Assembly: GCA_026826555.1 (NCBI GenBank)
Contig: JAKSZT010054324.1
Location: forward strand, 2,521,143-2,585,142
DNA length: 64,000 nt
Origin: Tolypeutes matacus
Taxonomy: Eukaryota; Chordata; Mammalia; Cingulata; Chlamyphoridae
Reading direction: 5' to 3'
Shown one piece after another: positions 36,254 to 47,285 of this stretch (positions are counted from its first letter, which is position 1; the number at the start of each line of letters is the position of its first letter). Both the position numbers and the translations under genes were made by a program. The notes below the pieces were generated by a model. That model was not told the DNA's origin. It saw only the letters and a list, made by a program, of their open reading frames with translations, and made no database searches.

Positions 36254-36865
36254 TGTATTAGTCAGCCAAAGGGGTGCTGATGCAAAGTACCAGAATTTGG
36301 TTGGTTTTTATAAAGGGTATTTATTTTGGGTGAAGCTTACAGCTACCAGGCCATAAAGCATAAGTTTTTTCCCTCACCAAAGTCTGTTGCTACATGCTGG
36401 AGCAAGACAGCTGCCGACGTTTGCCAGGGTTCAGGCTTCTTGGGTTCCTTTCTTCCCAGGGCAGCGTTTCTCTCTGGGTTTAGCTCTGTTTCCTCCACAA
36501 GGTCAGCTGGAGACTATAAGGCTCTCTAGGCTTTGCCTCCCTCCACAAGGCCAGCTGTGAACTGTCAGGTGAATGGCTTGTCTCTATCCCAGGGCCTTCT
36601 CTCCTTCCTCATGACCAAGCTCTTCAGTCAGCTCGCCTCCCTGGGCTCCAGCATCAAAACTCCAACATCAGAACTGCTCCAGCTCTGTTCTTTGCCACGC
36701 CTTTTATATTTGATTTCCCCACCCACCAAGGGGTGGGGCTCAATGCCCTACTGATGTGGCCCAGTTAATGCCTTAATCATTCCCAGATTAGCAGGCCAGT
36801 TTATAAGCATAATCCAATATCTATTTTTGGAATTTGTAATTACATCAAACTGCCAAACTGCTACA
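36254..36865 (-). repeat. 3' LTR of the 2.8-kb element
   Basis: On the minus strand it has a TATA-type box ATATAAAAGG (complement of 36700-36709) and an AATAAA signal within AAAATAAATACC (about 36318-36329). It carries a 48-bp-period partial duplication: ctccacaagg occurs at 36493 and 36541. The solo LTRs of the family lack this. It also lacks a short segment near 36778 that the other LTR keeps. Confidence 0.95.
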
Positions 36866-37450
36866 CTCCACCCTCTGAATTCCAAAAATACATTACAATA
36901 TTCAAAAACCCTTAAATCAGTAACAATGCAAGTACAAAATCATATCATAATCAGTTTAAAGAAATACAGTTTGTCTTAGGGCAAAATCCCATCTGCTGTA
37001 GACCTCTGATTTTATAAAACCTTTTAACTATGTCAAATACACAAATGGAAAGACAAAGGATAAACATTTTCATTACCAGAAGGAGAAATTGCGAGGTTAA
37101 ACATGAGTCATGGGTCTTCTACAGTTCAGTAAACCTGAAGGGCATACACCATTGGATTTCAGAGTCTGAGAGTCATTCTTAAGTCGATGGTTTCTTCTTC
37201 TTGGGGCCACATGGGAACCCACTCTTTCCACAGGCTTGCCCAATGGCCATTTTCTTGGTTCCCCCCTCATCAAGCATCTGGGTGTTGACCAAGCTCCAGA
37301 CCTCATCCTCCAAGAGTATTGGGGTGATTGCCACACCTTACCCAATCTTTGGGTTAGAATCCTAGCCCCCCTAGTACAGTGAAGTGAAGACAACACCCAT
37401 CCCCCTAACGTTTGGCATACAGGCTCAACCCTCTCAGAGCAATGAGTTGA

Positions 37451-38044
37451 CTACTTGTCCTTCCCTAATCCATGGGGGACAGGTCCACCCCTGTCAGACC
37501 TATGGATTACTGACCTTAACTGCCCTAATCCTTGGAGAATGTGCTCTGCCCTCCCTGCATCCTGGGGCAGCAAAACTCTTCTTGAACATCGGATGGGAAC
37601 ATCCACCCTCTTCAACTGCTGGGGCAAACTCACCCTCTCTGTACACATGGGTGGGGCTCCTCTCTTGACCCAAGGTGATGTCTTAATTCCAGATCTCAGT
37701 TTCCATGGTTTTCTTCTTAAAGCTGTTTCTCCTTCAGTCTGTCCTTTCCCTGTTCCTTTTAGTCCAAGATGACATTGGTTTTGTTCATACAGCACTCTCA
37801 AAAATGTTGGTTTAGCATGCAAGAAGCCGGAGTCCAAGCCATCAGACACTAACACTTTCCACAAATCTTTCCGAGATAACTGCATCTTGAATCTTGATTT
37901 ACAAGTTCCAGGTTTAGCTAAGTCTTCAAATGGGGCACCTTCATCTGGAAACTTGATGTCCAGAGACTTGGAAGTTCCGGAATCAGTTTCTTTTTTCTTT
38001 GTGCCCAAAAATTCAGTCCTGCACTTATTCCGTTCATCTAGCAT
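37451..38044 (-). pseudogene. Open frame in the LTR-element internal region (MaLR gag-like remnant)
   Basis: A 197-residue minus-strand frame, the longest in the window, lies within the internal region about 380 bp downstream of the primer-binding site. It is basic, with a K/E/T-rich N-terminal part and a later R/P/G-rich part. I see no protease, reverse transcriptase or envelope motif. In MaLR elements this position holds a degenerate gag-derived frame, so I infer such a remnant. Two further broken pieces flank it (38034-38291 and 37097-37396, minus). No sign that it is used. Confidence 0.5.
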
Positions 38045-38403
38045 TTTGCCATAAGCTGCAAGGAGAAGCCAAGCTGTATTCTCTGAGTTTCTTGGAAAGT
38101 TCTTCAGCTAAATTCTCACACTCACCATTTTCAAATTCTGTCTTCCATATAACACCAGGAGTTAATCTTGCTAACTTCTCTGCAACTTTAAAACATGGAT
38201 CGCCTTTCCTCCAGTTTCCATTAATAGTTTTGTCATTTACTTCTAAGGCATCATAAAAAAGTCTCTTTAGCATCCATATTACTATCAACAATCACTTCAA
38301 AGTGATCTAGGCCTTTTCCATCAAGCATTTCACAATTCATCCAAAAAATACCTGTTACCCATTTATAAAATCATTCCAACATTTTGGTAATTGCAAAAAC
38401 ACT

Positions 38404-38421
38404 ACCCCACTCTCGGTACCA
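38404..38421 (-). other. Primer-binding site, tRNA-Leu type
   Basis: The minus strand reads TGGTACCGAGAGTGGGGT, five bases inside the 5' LTR boundary. From memory it differs at two adjacent positions from the complement of the 3' end of tRNA-Leu(UAA), the primer type used by ERVL-related elements. Confidence 0.8.
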
Positions 38422-38426
38422 AATTC

Positions 38427-39053
38427 TGTATTAGTCAGCCAAAGGGGTGCTGATGCAAAATACCAGAAACTGATTGGTTTTTATAAAGGGTATTTATCTG
38501 GGGTAGAAGCTTACAGTTACCAGGCCATAAAGCATAAGTTTCTTCCCTCACCAAATTCTGTTGCTACGTGTTGGAGCAAGGCAACTGCTGAAGTTTGCCA
38601 GGGTTCAGGCTTCTTAGGTTCCCCTCTTCCCAGGGCAGCATTTCTCTCCGGGCTTAGAGCCTCTGTTTCCTCCACAATGTCAGCTGTAGACTATGAGGCT
38701 ATCTAGGCTCTGCCTCTATCCACAAGGTCAGCTGTGAACTGTCAAGTAAATGGCTTGTCTCTACCCTGGGGCCTTCTCTCCTTCCTCATGATCAAGCTCA
38801 TCAGTTGGCTCGCTTCCCCGGGCTCCAGCATTAAAACTCCAACATCAGAATTGCTTCAACTCTGTCCTTTGCCATGCCTTTTATATTTGATTTCCCCACC
38901 CACCAAGAGATGGGGCTCAACACCCTACTGAAGTGGCTCAGTTAATGCCCTAATCATAACTTAGTCATGCCCAGATTAGCAGGCCAGTTTACAAGCATAA
39001 TCCAATATCTGTTTTTGGAATTCATAATGACATCAAACTGCCAAACTGCTACA
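38427..39053 (-). repeat. 5' LTR of the 2.8-kb element
   Basis: Same ends as the partner (tgtattagtcagcc to ctgctaca on the plus strand). A TATA-type box lies in the complement of 38878-38887. It shares the internal 48-bp-period duplication with the 3' LTR. The polyadenylation signal is mutated (ggtatttatctgg in place of ggtatttatttgg). Confidence 0.95.
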
Positions 39054-39058
39054 CATGA

Positions 39059-40360
39059 CATGTTACTTTTTTTTTTTTTTACTTATATATATTTTGGACA
39101 TAGTAATATAAATGTATCTAAATTTAAAATTCTAGTGGGAAAGTGAAAGCTAAATAAAAATTAAATATGATTTTCAATTTTTTAAAACTACACACTAAAT
39201 ATATATGGAAATTATAGATGAGTGATAGAGGAAAGTTTCTTTTGCATTGTTTTGATTCAGAAGATTGTCTTAAACTTTTGAAGCTGAATCATCAATAAAA
39301 TAAGGTTTTTCCTTAAATATGTTTTGAGATATAACTGTTAATATCAGAATATTGGGTTATATGCACTGTTGATCTAAACTTTGATGATAGTTCCGTTATG
39401 TGGATTATTATTCTGTCTTCACCTTTGGAGTTTAGAGTGTAGAGAGGTTATGAGAGAACTCTCCATTATATTTCAGGAGAAGTCCAAAGTCATGTTCCCA
39501 GAGAGGCATCTACTCTTGTTCTATCTTTCTTAATGCCTTATGTATTTGTCACTCTTTCTGATTTTCATTTTTTTTCTTTCGTTTTCTATCTCCTTTTCCT
39601 AATGTTATCACAGTGTCTCCAATTCCTCCTACTTAATCTCTTTGTTATTGCCCTCATCCAGGGAAGGTTTGTAACAAATGGGAGTTTTCTTATGGAAGAA
39701 CTTTATGGACTATTTCAGGTGTCCCACTAGTTTCTTACTCTACTCTTTCCTAATATCAAGCAACCATTGGGTTCAAAGCCTAATGTCTAGCATTCAATAC
39801 TTTCGTATAAAAGCAAATATTAAATCATCTTATATGACATTTAATTTTATACCTTTTATAAAAAAACAGAATGTACTTACTGAATATATTCCCTCATAAT
39901 CTCTGTTCCTATAAATATGACAATAATAATAAAAGGAGTATTTTGACCTTAAGTAGACATATACTGTTTCCCAATATGCCATCACCCTTAAGGTGATGCT
40001 AAGTGAGCCAAAATTGTGCTCAAGATGGGAGCACTATCAATAGACTTTTTAAAACCTTATGTTCTATAATATGTTTAATTTAGGACTGCTTTCACGGACT
40101 ATGGTCACTTCTTTTAAATTGGGTATTTTATAGAACCTTAAATTTATTACATACTTTTATGTATTTTTATAACGTGTTTTTGAACTTTCATTTTAATTGT
40201 TTGGCTTCATTCCCCCACAAAAAAATAAATAAAAAAATAAAAATAAAAAAAAAAAAAGAGACTTACTAAATTTATCATCAGAGCTGCTTAGAAGTTATTT
40301 TTAATGGACCCACAGTAATACATTCAGAGTTTCTTTCCATATTGGTTAATAGTAATGTCC
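39059..40360. other. Unassigned AT-rich sequence
   Basis: No gene or named repeat supported. A-rich simple sequence lies at about 40219-40257. Open frames at 39533-39899 are hydrophobic chance translations of T-rich DNA. Confidence 0.45.
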
Positions 40361-40800
40361 TGTTGTTTGAGTCAAATTTGTAAAACTACACCTTAATATG
40401 CAAATCCATTTTTTCATTACTGATGCATAACAAAGAAAGCCAACAGGATAGCAAACACTAACATTTTGCCTCTAAGTGCTCATGGACATAAAATAAATGA
40501 AGCATGGCTATTGATTGTCTTTGGCCTACATTATCTGCTCAGGAACTATTAAGGAGCCTTTTGCATCTTCGTTTCATGCCTCATTTTCTCAAACTATCTA
40601 ATGAAGAACTTCACTTAAACTATAATGTGCTACTCTCCTTAAAGTACATTTTTCTGGCACTAAAAAGCAATACTTGTGTATCAAGAATGTTTATAGTGCA
40701 TCATTTTTTTTGCATTGTGGCACTATTTAAAATCATAAAATATTCTACAGACAGGTAGCATTATTAGTTTTTGTAAATTAATTTCTGATTTTAGAGTTTG
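40361..40800. other. Candidate conserved non-coding segment
   Basis: Non-repetitive stretch containing an intact octamer atgcaaat (40398-40405, POU-type site) and, about 30 bp on, gcataacaaag (SOX-like ACAAAG). No repeat family fits. The 84-residue plus-strand frame at 40504-40758 has no motif. Regulatory function is a hypothesis. Confidence 0.3.
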
Positions 40801-40879
40801 TCAGTCCAAACATTCTGAGTAATAGATTTTACTATAGTATTCACATAATTGTGAGATACTCTTATAAGTCCTCTAAATA

Positions 40880-41158
40880 TATGTAGGTTTAAACAATAAG
40901 CAGTTATTGTCTCACAGTGTTGAAGGCTAGAAGTCCAAAATCAAGATGTCAGCAAAGTCATGCTTTCTTCTGAGATCAGTAGCCTTCTGGTGATGGCCAT
41001 CTTCCATCACATGGTGGTTCTCTCTCTCCTCTCTAGCTTCTTCTGATTTCTGACTTCTTCTGGTTTCTGGCTACTATTGACTTTGTCCAAATTTCCTTCC
41101 TTTATAAGCCCTCTAGTTATATGAATTGAGGCTTAGCCTGATTCAATTTGACCACACT
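40880..41158. repeat. LTR/MLT-like interspersed repeat remnant
   Basis: 'agttattgtctcacagtgtt', 'gaaggctagaagtccaaaat' and the following CT-rich and 'tttataagccctctagttat' segments follow a pattern common in mammalian LTR or DNA-element repeats. The family is uncertain. Confidence 0.4.
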
Positions 41159-41159
41159 T

Positions 41160-41290
41160 TAACTAATAATTGTGGTATTGATTTGCATTTTCCTTATGAC
41201 CAATAATGTTGAGCACCTTTTCATGTGCTTAGTGGCCATAAAAATATATTTTTTATAACTTGTCTTTGTATATTCATTTAAGAAGGGCTT
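41160..41290 (-). repeat. L1M fragment, minus orientation
   Basis: 'ttgatttgcattttccttat' then 'aatgttgagcaccttttcat' and 'gtgcttagtggcca' match the antisense of the old L1 3' region. Confidence 0.5.
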
Positions 41291-41735
41291 GTTAGGAGGT
41301 TAAAGTGATAACTGTGTAAAAAGATATTTTCATTTTTGGACATACTGAGTTTTGAGTACCTTTCAGATATTTATGAGTGAGCATTTATTTGGATGGAAGC
41401 CAGGGATTTCATTAGGAAGATCTGATCTGTAAGTAATAGTATGTGTGACTTCAGTTGTTGAAACCAGAGAAATGAATGAGATAATCTGAGATGATGATGC
41501 AACATGTAAGAAGTCAAATGTGGAAAATTGAAAATACTAATAATTAAGAGGGGGTAGATAGGCAAGACTCTTTGAGACCAGGTAGCCAGAAAGAAAAGCT
41601 ACAAACCGGCAGATGTTGGTGGTATAGAAATCTACGTAGGAACATCCTTGCAAAGGGAATTTAAGATGTCACAGGAATGAGCTTTTGGTATTTCTCTCAT
41701 ATTGGGATCTGGAAACCAAAACCTGGGATGTGTGT

Positions 41736-41836
41736 TATCGGTATTTTCTTTCCTCTCTCTCTTCCTTCCTCCCTGCCTTCCTTCTTTCCTTCCTCCCTCC
41801 CTGCCTTTCTCTTCCCTCTCTCCCTTCCTTCCTTCA
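41736..41836 (+). repeat. (TTCC)n / (CTTT)n pyrimidine microsatellite
   Basis: About 100 bp of ttcc, ctcc and cttt units. It accounts for the overlapping S/P/F-rich and K/R/G-rich open frames on both strands (41632-41904). Confidence 0.95.
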
Positions 41837-42410
41837 GTTTTTTCCAATTGAGAAAAACTGTATCTCACTTTAATTTTCATTTCTGTGGCTATTCACAAGG
41901 CTGACCATTTCTTTTATATTTATTGGAAATTTGCTTTTCTTTTCTGGCTTTACATTGAAATGAGTTACATTCGAAATCTATAGAAAAATAGGCAAAGGCT
42001 ATGATTGGTAAAGCAGAATATTAACTGTATATTTCTGTTAAATAGGTTTGTCAAGTGTCAGCTAATAAGAGTATCATCTATATGTAGATGTGTGTGTTTC
42101 CTAGATATGCCTCTTGCAAATAGGACATAGTTAGACAGCTGGGTTTTCTTTTCTCTGCCTTTCCTCCCTGAGGGAAATTCTGGCTTTTCATGGGGGAATT
42201 TTTAAATTTTGCATTCACATTACAGTGGTCACAGATGTTTTTAAACTTCTTGATATTTGGCTTAGATTTTTTTTTTTTTTTTTTTTTTGCTTGCTATATA
42301 CTCCCTTTTAATTCCTACTCTCCTTGGCTTTGTTGAATTATTAGTGTTCTTTGCTCCATTTATTTATTTTTTATTGGTTCACAAGTTCTTTATTCTATTT
42401 CTACTCTTTG

Positions 42411-42891
42411 GTGGTTGTAGTAGTTTGATTCTTTTGTGAACCCCCAGAAATTATGTTCTTAAATTGGTCCATTCCAGTGGGGGGCCCTTTGATTGGATTG
42501 GATTCAGTTGAGGGCCATTTGATTGTATTGCTTCAGTGGAGCATAGCCCAGGGTGAGTCTTGGTCTGCTTGCCAGATTCCTTTATAAACAGGAGAGAAGA
42601 GGCCACAGAAACAGAGATTAAGGCCCAGAAACAGAGAGAGAAGACTCCAGAAGCCAGAAGCTGAAATCAACAGAACATAGAAGCTAAGAGACCCACTGGA
42701 GCCAGAAGCTGAGAGCAACAGGCCAGACATGCCATGTGCCTGATCTCTCACTGCTGCAGCTTACAGAGAAAGGATATCCTGATGATGCCTTGATTTGGAC
42801 ACTTTCATGGCCTCAGAACTGTAAGATTTTAAGTTAAAAACTCCCCATTGTAAAATTGACTTGACAGCCTTTAGCAAACTAAAGCAGTGGT
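42411..42891 (+). mobile_element. Solo LTR, family 2, with 5-bp duplication
   Basis: The LTR is 42416-42886 (471 bp), starting tgtagtagtttgattc and ending aaactaaagca, flanked by gtggt on both sides (42411-42415 and 42887-42891). It has a TATA-like tttataaaca (42579-42588) and a purine-rich middle with repeated 'ccagaagc' and 'cagaaacagag' phrases. It is a different family from the 8.9-kb type LTRs and resembles xenarthran ERVL-type LTRs that I recall. Confidence 0.9.
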
Positions 42892-43097
42892 GTTAAGATT
42901 TTACCATATTTTGAAAAGTTATATTTTTTTTACCAACATTTGGAATTATTTAATATCTATATCCACATTCAAACAAAACAAGAACCCATCATGCTTTCTC
43001 TTTCACCCATCCCTGCCTTATCCCTAGTTGAAATAAATCATTCCTGATTGATACAATTTATGTATGATACTTCAAGTATATTTTTGTATAGGTATGC

Positions 43098-43682
43098 TGT
43101 ATCAATTTGATATTGTTTATGAATTCCAAAAATAGATATTGGATTATGTTGTAAACGTGTCTGTTCCTCTGGGCATATTAGATTATATTAGATTCAGAGG
43201 TTTCACTTTTACTTGATTAAATAATGATTAAGGCTTTGATTGGGCCATGTCAGTAGGATGTTGAGTTCCCACCCCCTTGGTGGGCAGAGACTCACAGAGA
43301 AACCTCACCACAGAGAAGGGAGATGGAACTTTTGATCTTGGAGCCCAGGAAGTAAACACACAGAGAAGCAGATAAAGTGAGGAAGGAGAAAAGTCTCCAT
43401 TAGACAGAGGCCCCAGGAAGAGAGAGGAGCCATTTGCCTGATAGTCTACAGCTGAGCCCAGAGAGAAACAGAGCCCCAGGAAGAGAGGAGCCTCTGAAGC
43501 CTGAACCCTTGCAGACTTCTGCAGCCATCTTGCTCCAACACATGGCAACAGACTTTGGTGAGGGAAGGAACTTATGCTTTATAGCCTGGTAACTGTAAGC
43601 TTCTACCACAAATAAATACCCTTGATAAAAGCCAACAGATTTCTGATATTTGCATCAGCACCCCTTTTAGGTGACTAATACA
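43098..43682 (+). mobile_element. Solo LTR, family 1, plus orientation
   Basis: The only copy of the family on the plus strand: starts tgtatcaatttgat and ends gtgactaataca. An AATAAA signal lies in caaataaataccc (43609-43621). The flanks are tatgc and tatag, agreeing in the first three of five positions, so a duplication may have decayed. Minus-strand frames (43228-43754) are shadows. Confidence 0.9.
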
Positions 43683-44440
43683 TATAGTAATGATTAATTT
43701 GCTCATTGATGTTGCTTGGATCCTACATATTTCTCTGCATTGGTTTGTTTTCATTTTGCTAGATTATATCCTCTAGCATTTTTTTTTTCCAAAAAGGACC
43801 TCTAGTTCATCAATAGAATATTATAAAGTATCTTTATTTTGTTCTACTATTTATATGCTATTTTTTCTGGGTATAGGATCAAAGGTTTTGAAGACATTGT
43901 ACTATTATCTTCTATCTTCTACAATAACCACTGAAACATCTCAGACTAATCTTATTCTCATCCCCTTGAACACTACTTCTTACAGCTTTTTATAACTTGA
44001 TTTCTGATAAATGACAATTTTACTTTCTTATTCTTTCTGCCCAGGTCTCAGTGGTTGACTTTCTACCTGAATTCATTTACTTTCTTTCAATTTTGCAATA
44101 TTTTATTCTTTTATATTTAAAAAATATCTCCTCCATGATCTCTATCAGATTCCTCTGGAAATTTTATTAGATAAATGTTGGACCATTGAAATCTATTCTT
44201 TGTGCCTCTTAACTCTTCTGTTTTACTTTGTCTCTTTGCATTTTTGTAATCCATTTTGAGAAAATATCTTGCTTCAATCTTTCAACCAATTTGTCTTCAG
44301 TTTATATCTAATTTTCTGTTTTGCACATTCATTTAGTCTTAATTTTAGCCATCAATGATTGTTTTAAACATTGTTTTTATGGATATGATAGTATATTTAA
44401 TCTATGGGAAACCTCATAAAACCTGACATTGTTGTTTTTC

Positions 44441-45104
44441 CTCATATGTCTGGGGATTCATCTTTGCCTATAAAGGAAGTCAGATTCCTATTATGTGAGC
44501 CTATGTTCAACGATTAGGAAAGAGGAGTTGGATGTGTTATAAGATGAGCTATATTGGTAGTGCATTTTCTTAGTGTGGTGGCGCCCTGATCCCCACTTGA
44601 ATCTATGAGTTACCTGAGTCACAATTCTGCTTCTTCAATATTCAGTCCTAACTTCCACTCTTAACAGTCTTCCAAGTCAGAAGACCTACTTAATTACTCC
44701 ACATAGGGTTTCTCCTGGAGTGAAACCCTGGTGAAAAACAAAAATGGGAAGTGGAGAAGATAGCTCCTGTATGGTTAGAATTAGAAAGAGAAGATGTCAC
44801 TTAGGGGAAAAGGAATATCAAGAAAAATCTCTAGTATCACTATTTACCTTCAAGTTTGGGATCATATTCATTTACTATCCACAAAGAGAAATTTCTAGGA
44901 AGTGACATACTGTATGTCACTGTGTGGTGTGGCTTTGCAGTTATGGCATCCAGGAGGAACATATGGAAAGTTGCCCATTATTATTTAATTATTTTAGAAA
45001 GACTTCATGAAAGAAATGAAGTTGTAGGAAAAAGAGCTCTGCTACCTTCTCAGTGGAAATGCCCATTTGTAAAGTCATGACTCTTGAGTTGGAAGGAGAT
45101 GAAG
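44441..45104. other. Unassigned sequence
   Basis: The open frame at 44856-45080 has no recognisable motif or splice context. Nothing else supported. Confidence 0.4.
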
Positions 45105-45285
45105 AAATGCCATTTATTTCATACCTGTTATGGGCATGTACTTGATAGGTGTGTTTATGTATGCTAATCTTCAGAAGTGTATCCTCATCACTTTACATAT
45201 GAAGAAAACCAGGACTATTAAATTTAAGTAGCTTGCCTAAAGTCATTCATCTGGTAAATGGTAAGCCTGGATTTGAACCATATAT
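45105..45285 (-). repeat. MIR SINE, minus orientation
   Basis: 'tcactttacatatgaagaaa', 'agtagcttgcctaaagtcat' and 'taagcctggatttgaacca' give the antisense MIR core and left part in order. Confidence 0.65.
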
Positions 45286-46291
45286 GTCAAAATAAAATTT
45301 AAGTAATTGTTATCAGGCACTCAAGTTGAACTAATCATTGTGAAATTACAAGAAATCTGCCTCCCTTTTAGTTTTGAGAAAAAGCTAAGGGAAACATGTT
45401 AACATGTTCACTTACATAGTCTTCATTGGCTGACAGGCTTTCCCTAGGATTATGGTCACTCAGGACATTATCAGATACCTTCTTGTATAAATATTGAATA
45501 ATTAGATGAAAAATTATATTCAAAATCTCCAGTAAGCCTGACTGAGCATTTCTTTCTACTTTATGATTCCCTGTGTTCTACTATGAGTTCTGCAGAAAAC
45601 AGGCAAATCATCTTTCCTAAAAAGCAAACCATGTCCCTTATTCATACCAGGGCTAGAAAATGGCATCTCATTCCTCATCTGCATTTCTAACTAACCTCCC
45701 ATTTCTTACCTATGGCTTGCTTGGAAAAGAAGGTGAAATTATAGCAGTTCTAAAATGTTGATGATGGACCTGGTCCTCTTCAGAGAATGGATAAATGAGT
45801 CAAAGGCTACTTTTTTTGTGAAAAATACATGCAGACATTACAGATATAGGTTAATCCACAGTCTTCCTTCTATGATTTAAAGATAAACACAAGAAAAAGG
45901 CTTTGAGTAAAAAAATGATATATGATTAGTTACTTGCTTATCTTGGACTTAATGACAAAATGCCGATCTATTTTACTTAGGACCACTTGACAATGCCTGC
46001 TCTTTGCTCTCAAAGCTGCAGGCACACTTTGGCACTTGTGCACTTTTTAGTTTGTAGACTACAGGGTAACATTGCTATACTTTCTAGGATGGCTTTATTA
46101 TATACTTATCATTATGTTGTACTTGGCCTTGCAGAAGAAACAATTCTGATTACACTTCAATTTTGGAATAAATTAGAATAAGTCTTTAGAACAAATTATC
46201 TCGTTTTTCAAGGATAGTGAGTTCTTGAATCTTGGATAGTACTCAGTATTTTCTTATATCTTTATTTCACAGTTTAATATCCTTTTAATCC
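45286..46291. other. Unassigned sequence
   Basis: No gene or named repeat supported. Confidence 0.4.
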
Positions 46292-46494
46292 TATACATGT
46301 CTTTTTTTTCAACCCGCCCCCAGATGGCTCCCTCGTCTGTTTGATCGTTGTTTTTGCTTGTTGTTTTTGCACTCCTTGTCTGCTTGTTGTTTTTGCTTGT
46401 TGTTTTTGCTTGTTGTCTGCTCGTTGTCTGTTTGTTTTTTCTTTAGGAGGCACCAGGAACTGAACCTGGGACTTCCTATGTATACATGTCTTTT
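46292..46494 (-). mobile_element. tRNA-derived xenarthran SINE with internal tandem repeat
   Basis: The body (46306-46480, minus strand) is flanked by a 14-bp duplication tatacatgtctttt (46292-46305 and 46481-46494). Near its 5' end the minus strand has a B-box-like GGTTCAGTTCC (46457-46467) from a tRNA-type head whose A box is missing. The body consists mainly of AACAAGCAAAA-type units, and the A-rich tail is short. It is 5'-truncated. Confidence 0.78.
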
Positions 46495-46884
46495 ATCTGT
46501 AAGTTTTATGTTTCCCATGTACTAGGCAACTACTGATCAGGCTAGCTAAATATCTATTAAGATTCATTACAAATCTAATATCCAATGAATCCATAGTTCT
46601 AGAATTCCAATAGGTTTTCCTTAAATATTTGCTGGTTGAGTAATTTTTACAATAAGTCACATATAAACTGTTTATCTTACCAATTTTACTTACTCTGAAA
46701 CAGTTACAGAATTCTTGGAAAGAGGAGTAGAGAATATGTACTACCCTTCCAATACATTACCAATAATTTATTACCATATATTGTTTAGATGGCCATGATA
46801 TGCTCAGCTGTTTGCTTACCCAGTATCCATTCTCACTTTCATGTTTACTAAAAGAACGTCAATATTTATTCTGGCAGCAGCATA

Positions 46885-47285
46885 TCACCTACAAATAGAT
46901 TCTTCCCTTGATCCCTAGCAATGAGAGGTAACCATGTGCTTGAGTTCTGTGAAAGAACTATGGGTAACCATGTGTTTGAGTTCTGTGAAAGAACAAAAGG
47001 GAACCCTTTCTGGAATAAAATGGCAAAGCCATTTTGTCTTTCTTCCTTTCATCTTTCCGTTTTGCGTGTCTAAAAATGCAAATCAATGCCTGGAAATATA
47101 ATAGAATAAAAATAAAAAACTAAGCATTATGGGTCAGGAGAGGAGGGGAAAAGCTTGAATATTTAAAGACATACATCTTTGAGCATCTCAGCCAGTCCAG
47201 AAACATGAGAAAAATAACCCTGTATCTGTTTAAGTCAGAGTTATTTAGGTTTTTCCGTTATTTGTAGTTTGACTGATACAATGGA
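46885..47285 (+). repeat. MLT1-like LTR remnant with tandem duplication
   Basis: It has a 3' end 'tttgtagtttgactgataca' typical of MLT1-type MaLR LTRs and 'ctggaataaaatggcaaagc' within. A 36-bp unit starting ggtaaccatgtg is tandemly duplicated at 46927 and 46963. Confidence 0.45.

Larger units (their letters stand above)
36254..39053 (-). mobile_element. Complete 2.8-kb MaLR/ERVL-like LTR element
   Basis: Two direct LTRs (36254-36865 and 38427-39053) enclose a 1561-bp internal region. A perfect 5-bp duplication, catga, flanks the whole element (36249-36253 and 39054-39058). On the minus strand the 5' LTR is followed by a primer-binding site (38404-38421), and a purine-rich tract precedes the 3' LTR (about 36866-36876 in plus coordinates). 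Total and internal lengths are like THE1/MST-type MaLR elements, which lack pol and rely on another element's enzymes. The LTRs differ from each other at roughly one base in ten by eye, which implies an old insertion. Confidence 0.95.
41840..44440 (-). repeat. Ancient L1M body, minus orientation, twice interrupted by LTRs
   Basis: Segments 41840-42410, 42892-43097 and 43683-44440 read like the antisense of old L1M ORF1/inter-ORF text (for example 'ttctgggtataggatcaaag', 'gcatttttgtaatccatttt', 'tatgtctggggattcatc'). Both LTRs (42416-42886, 43098-43682) interrupt it. No frame survives. Family and ends are inferred. Confidence 0.4.

Noticed and set aside
37384..37772. Plus-strand frames of 94 and 105 residues in the LTR element
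   Set aside because: Antisense to the internal region of the minus-strand element.
46335..46440. Regularly spaced short repeats suggesting a CRISPR-like array
   Set aside because: Units are contiguous tandem repeats without unique spacers, inside a SINE with a target duplication.
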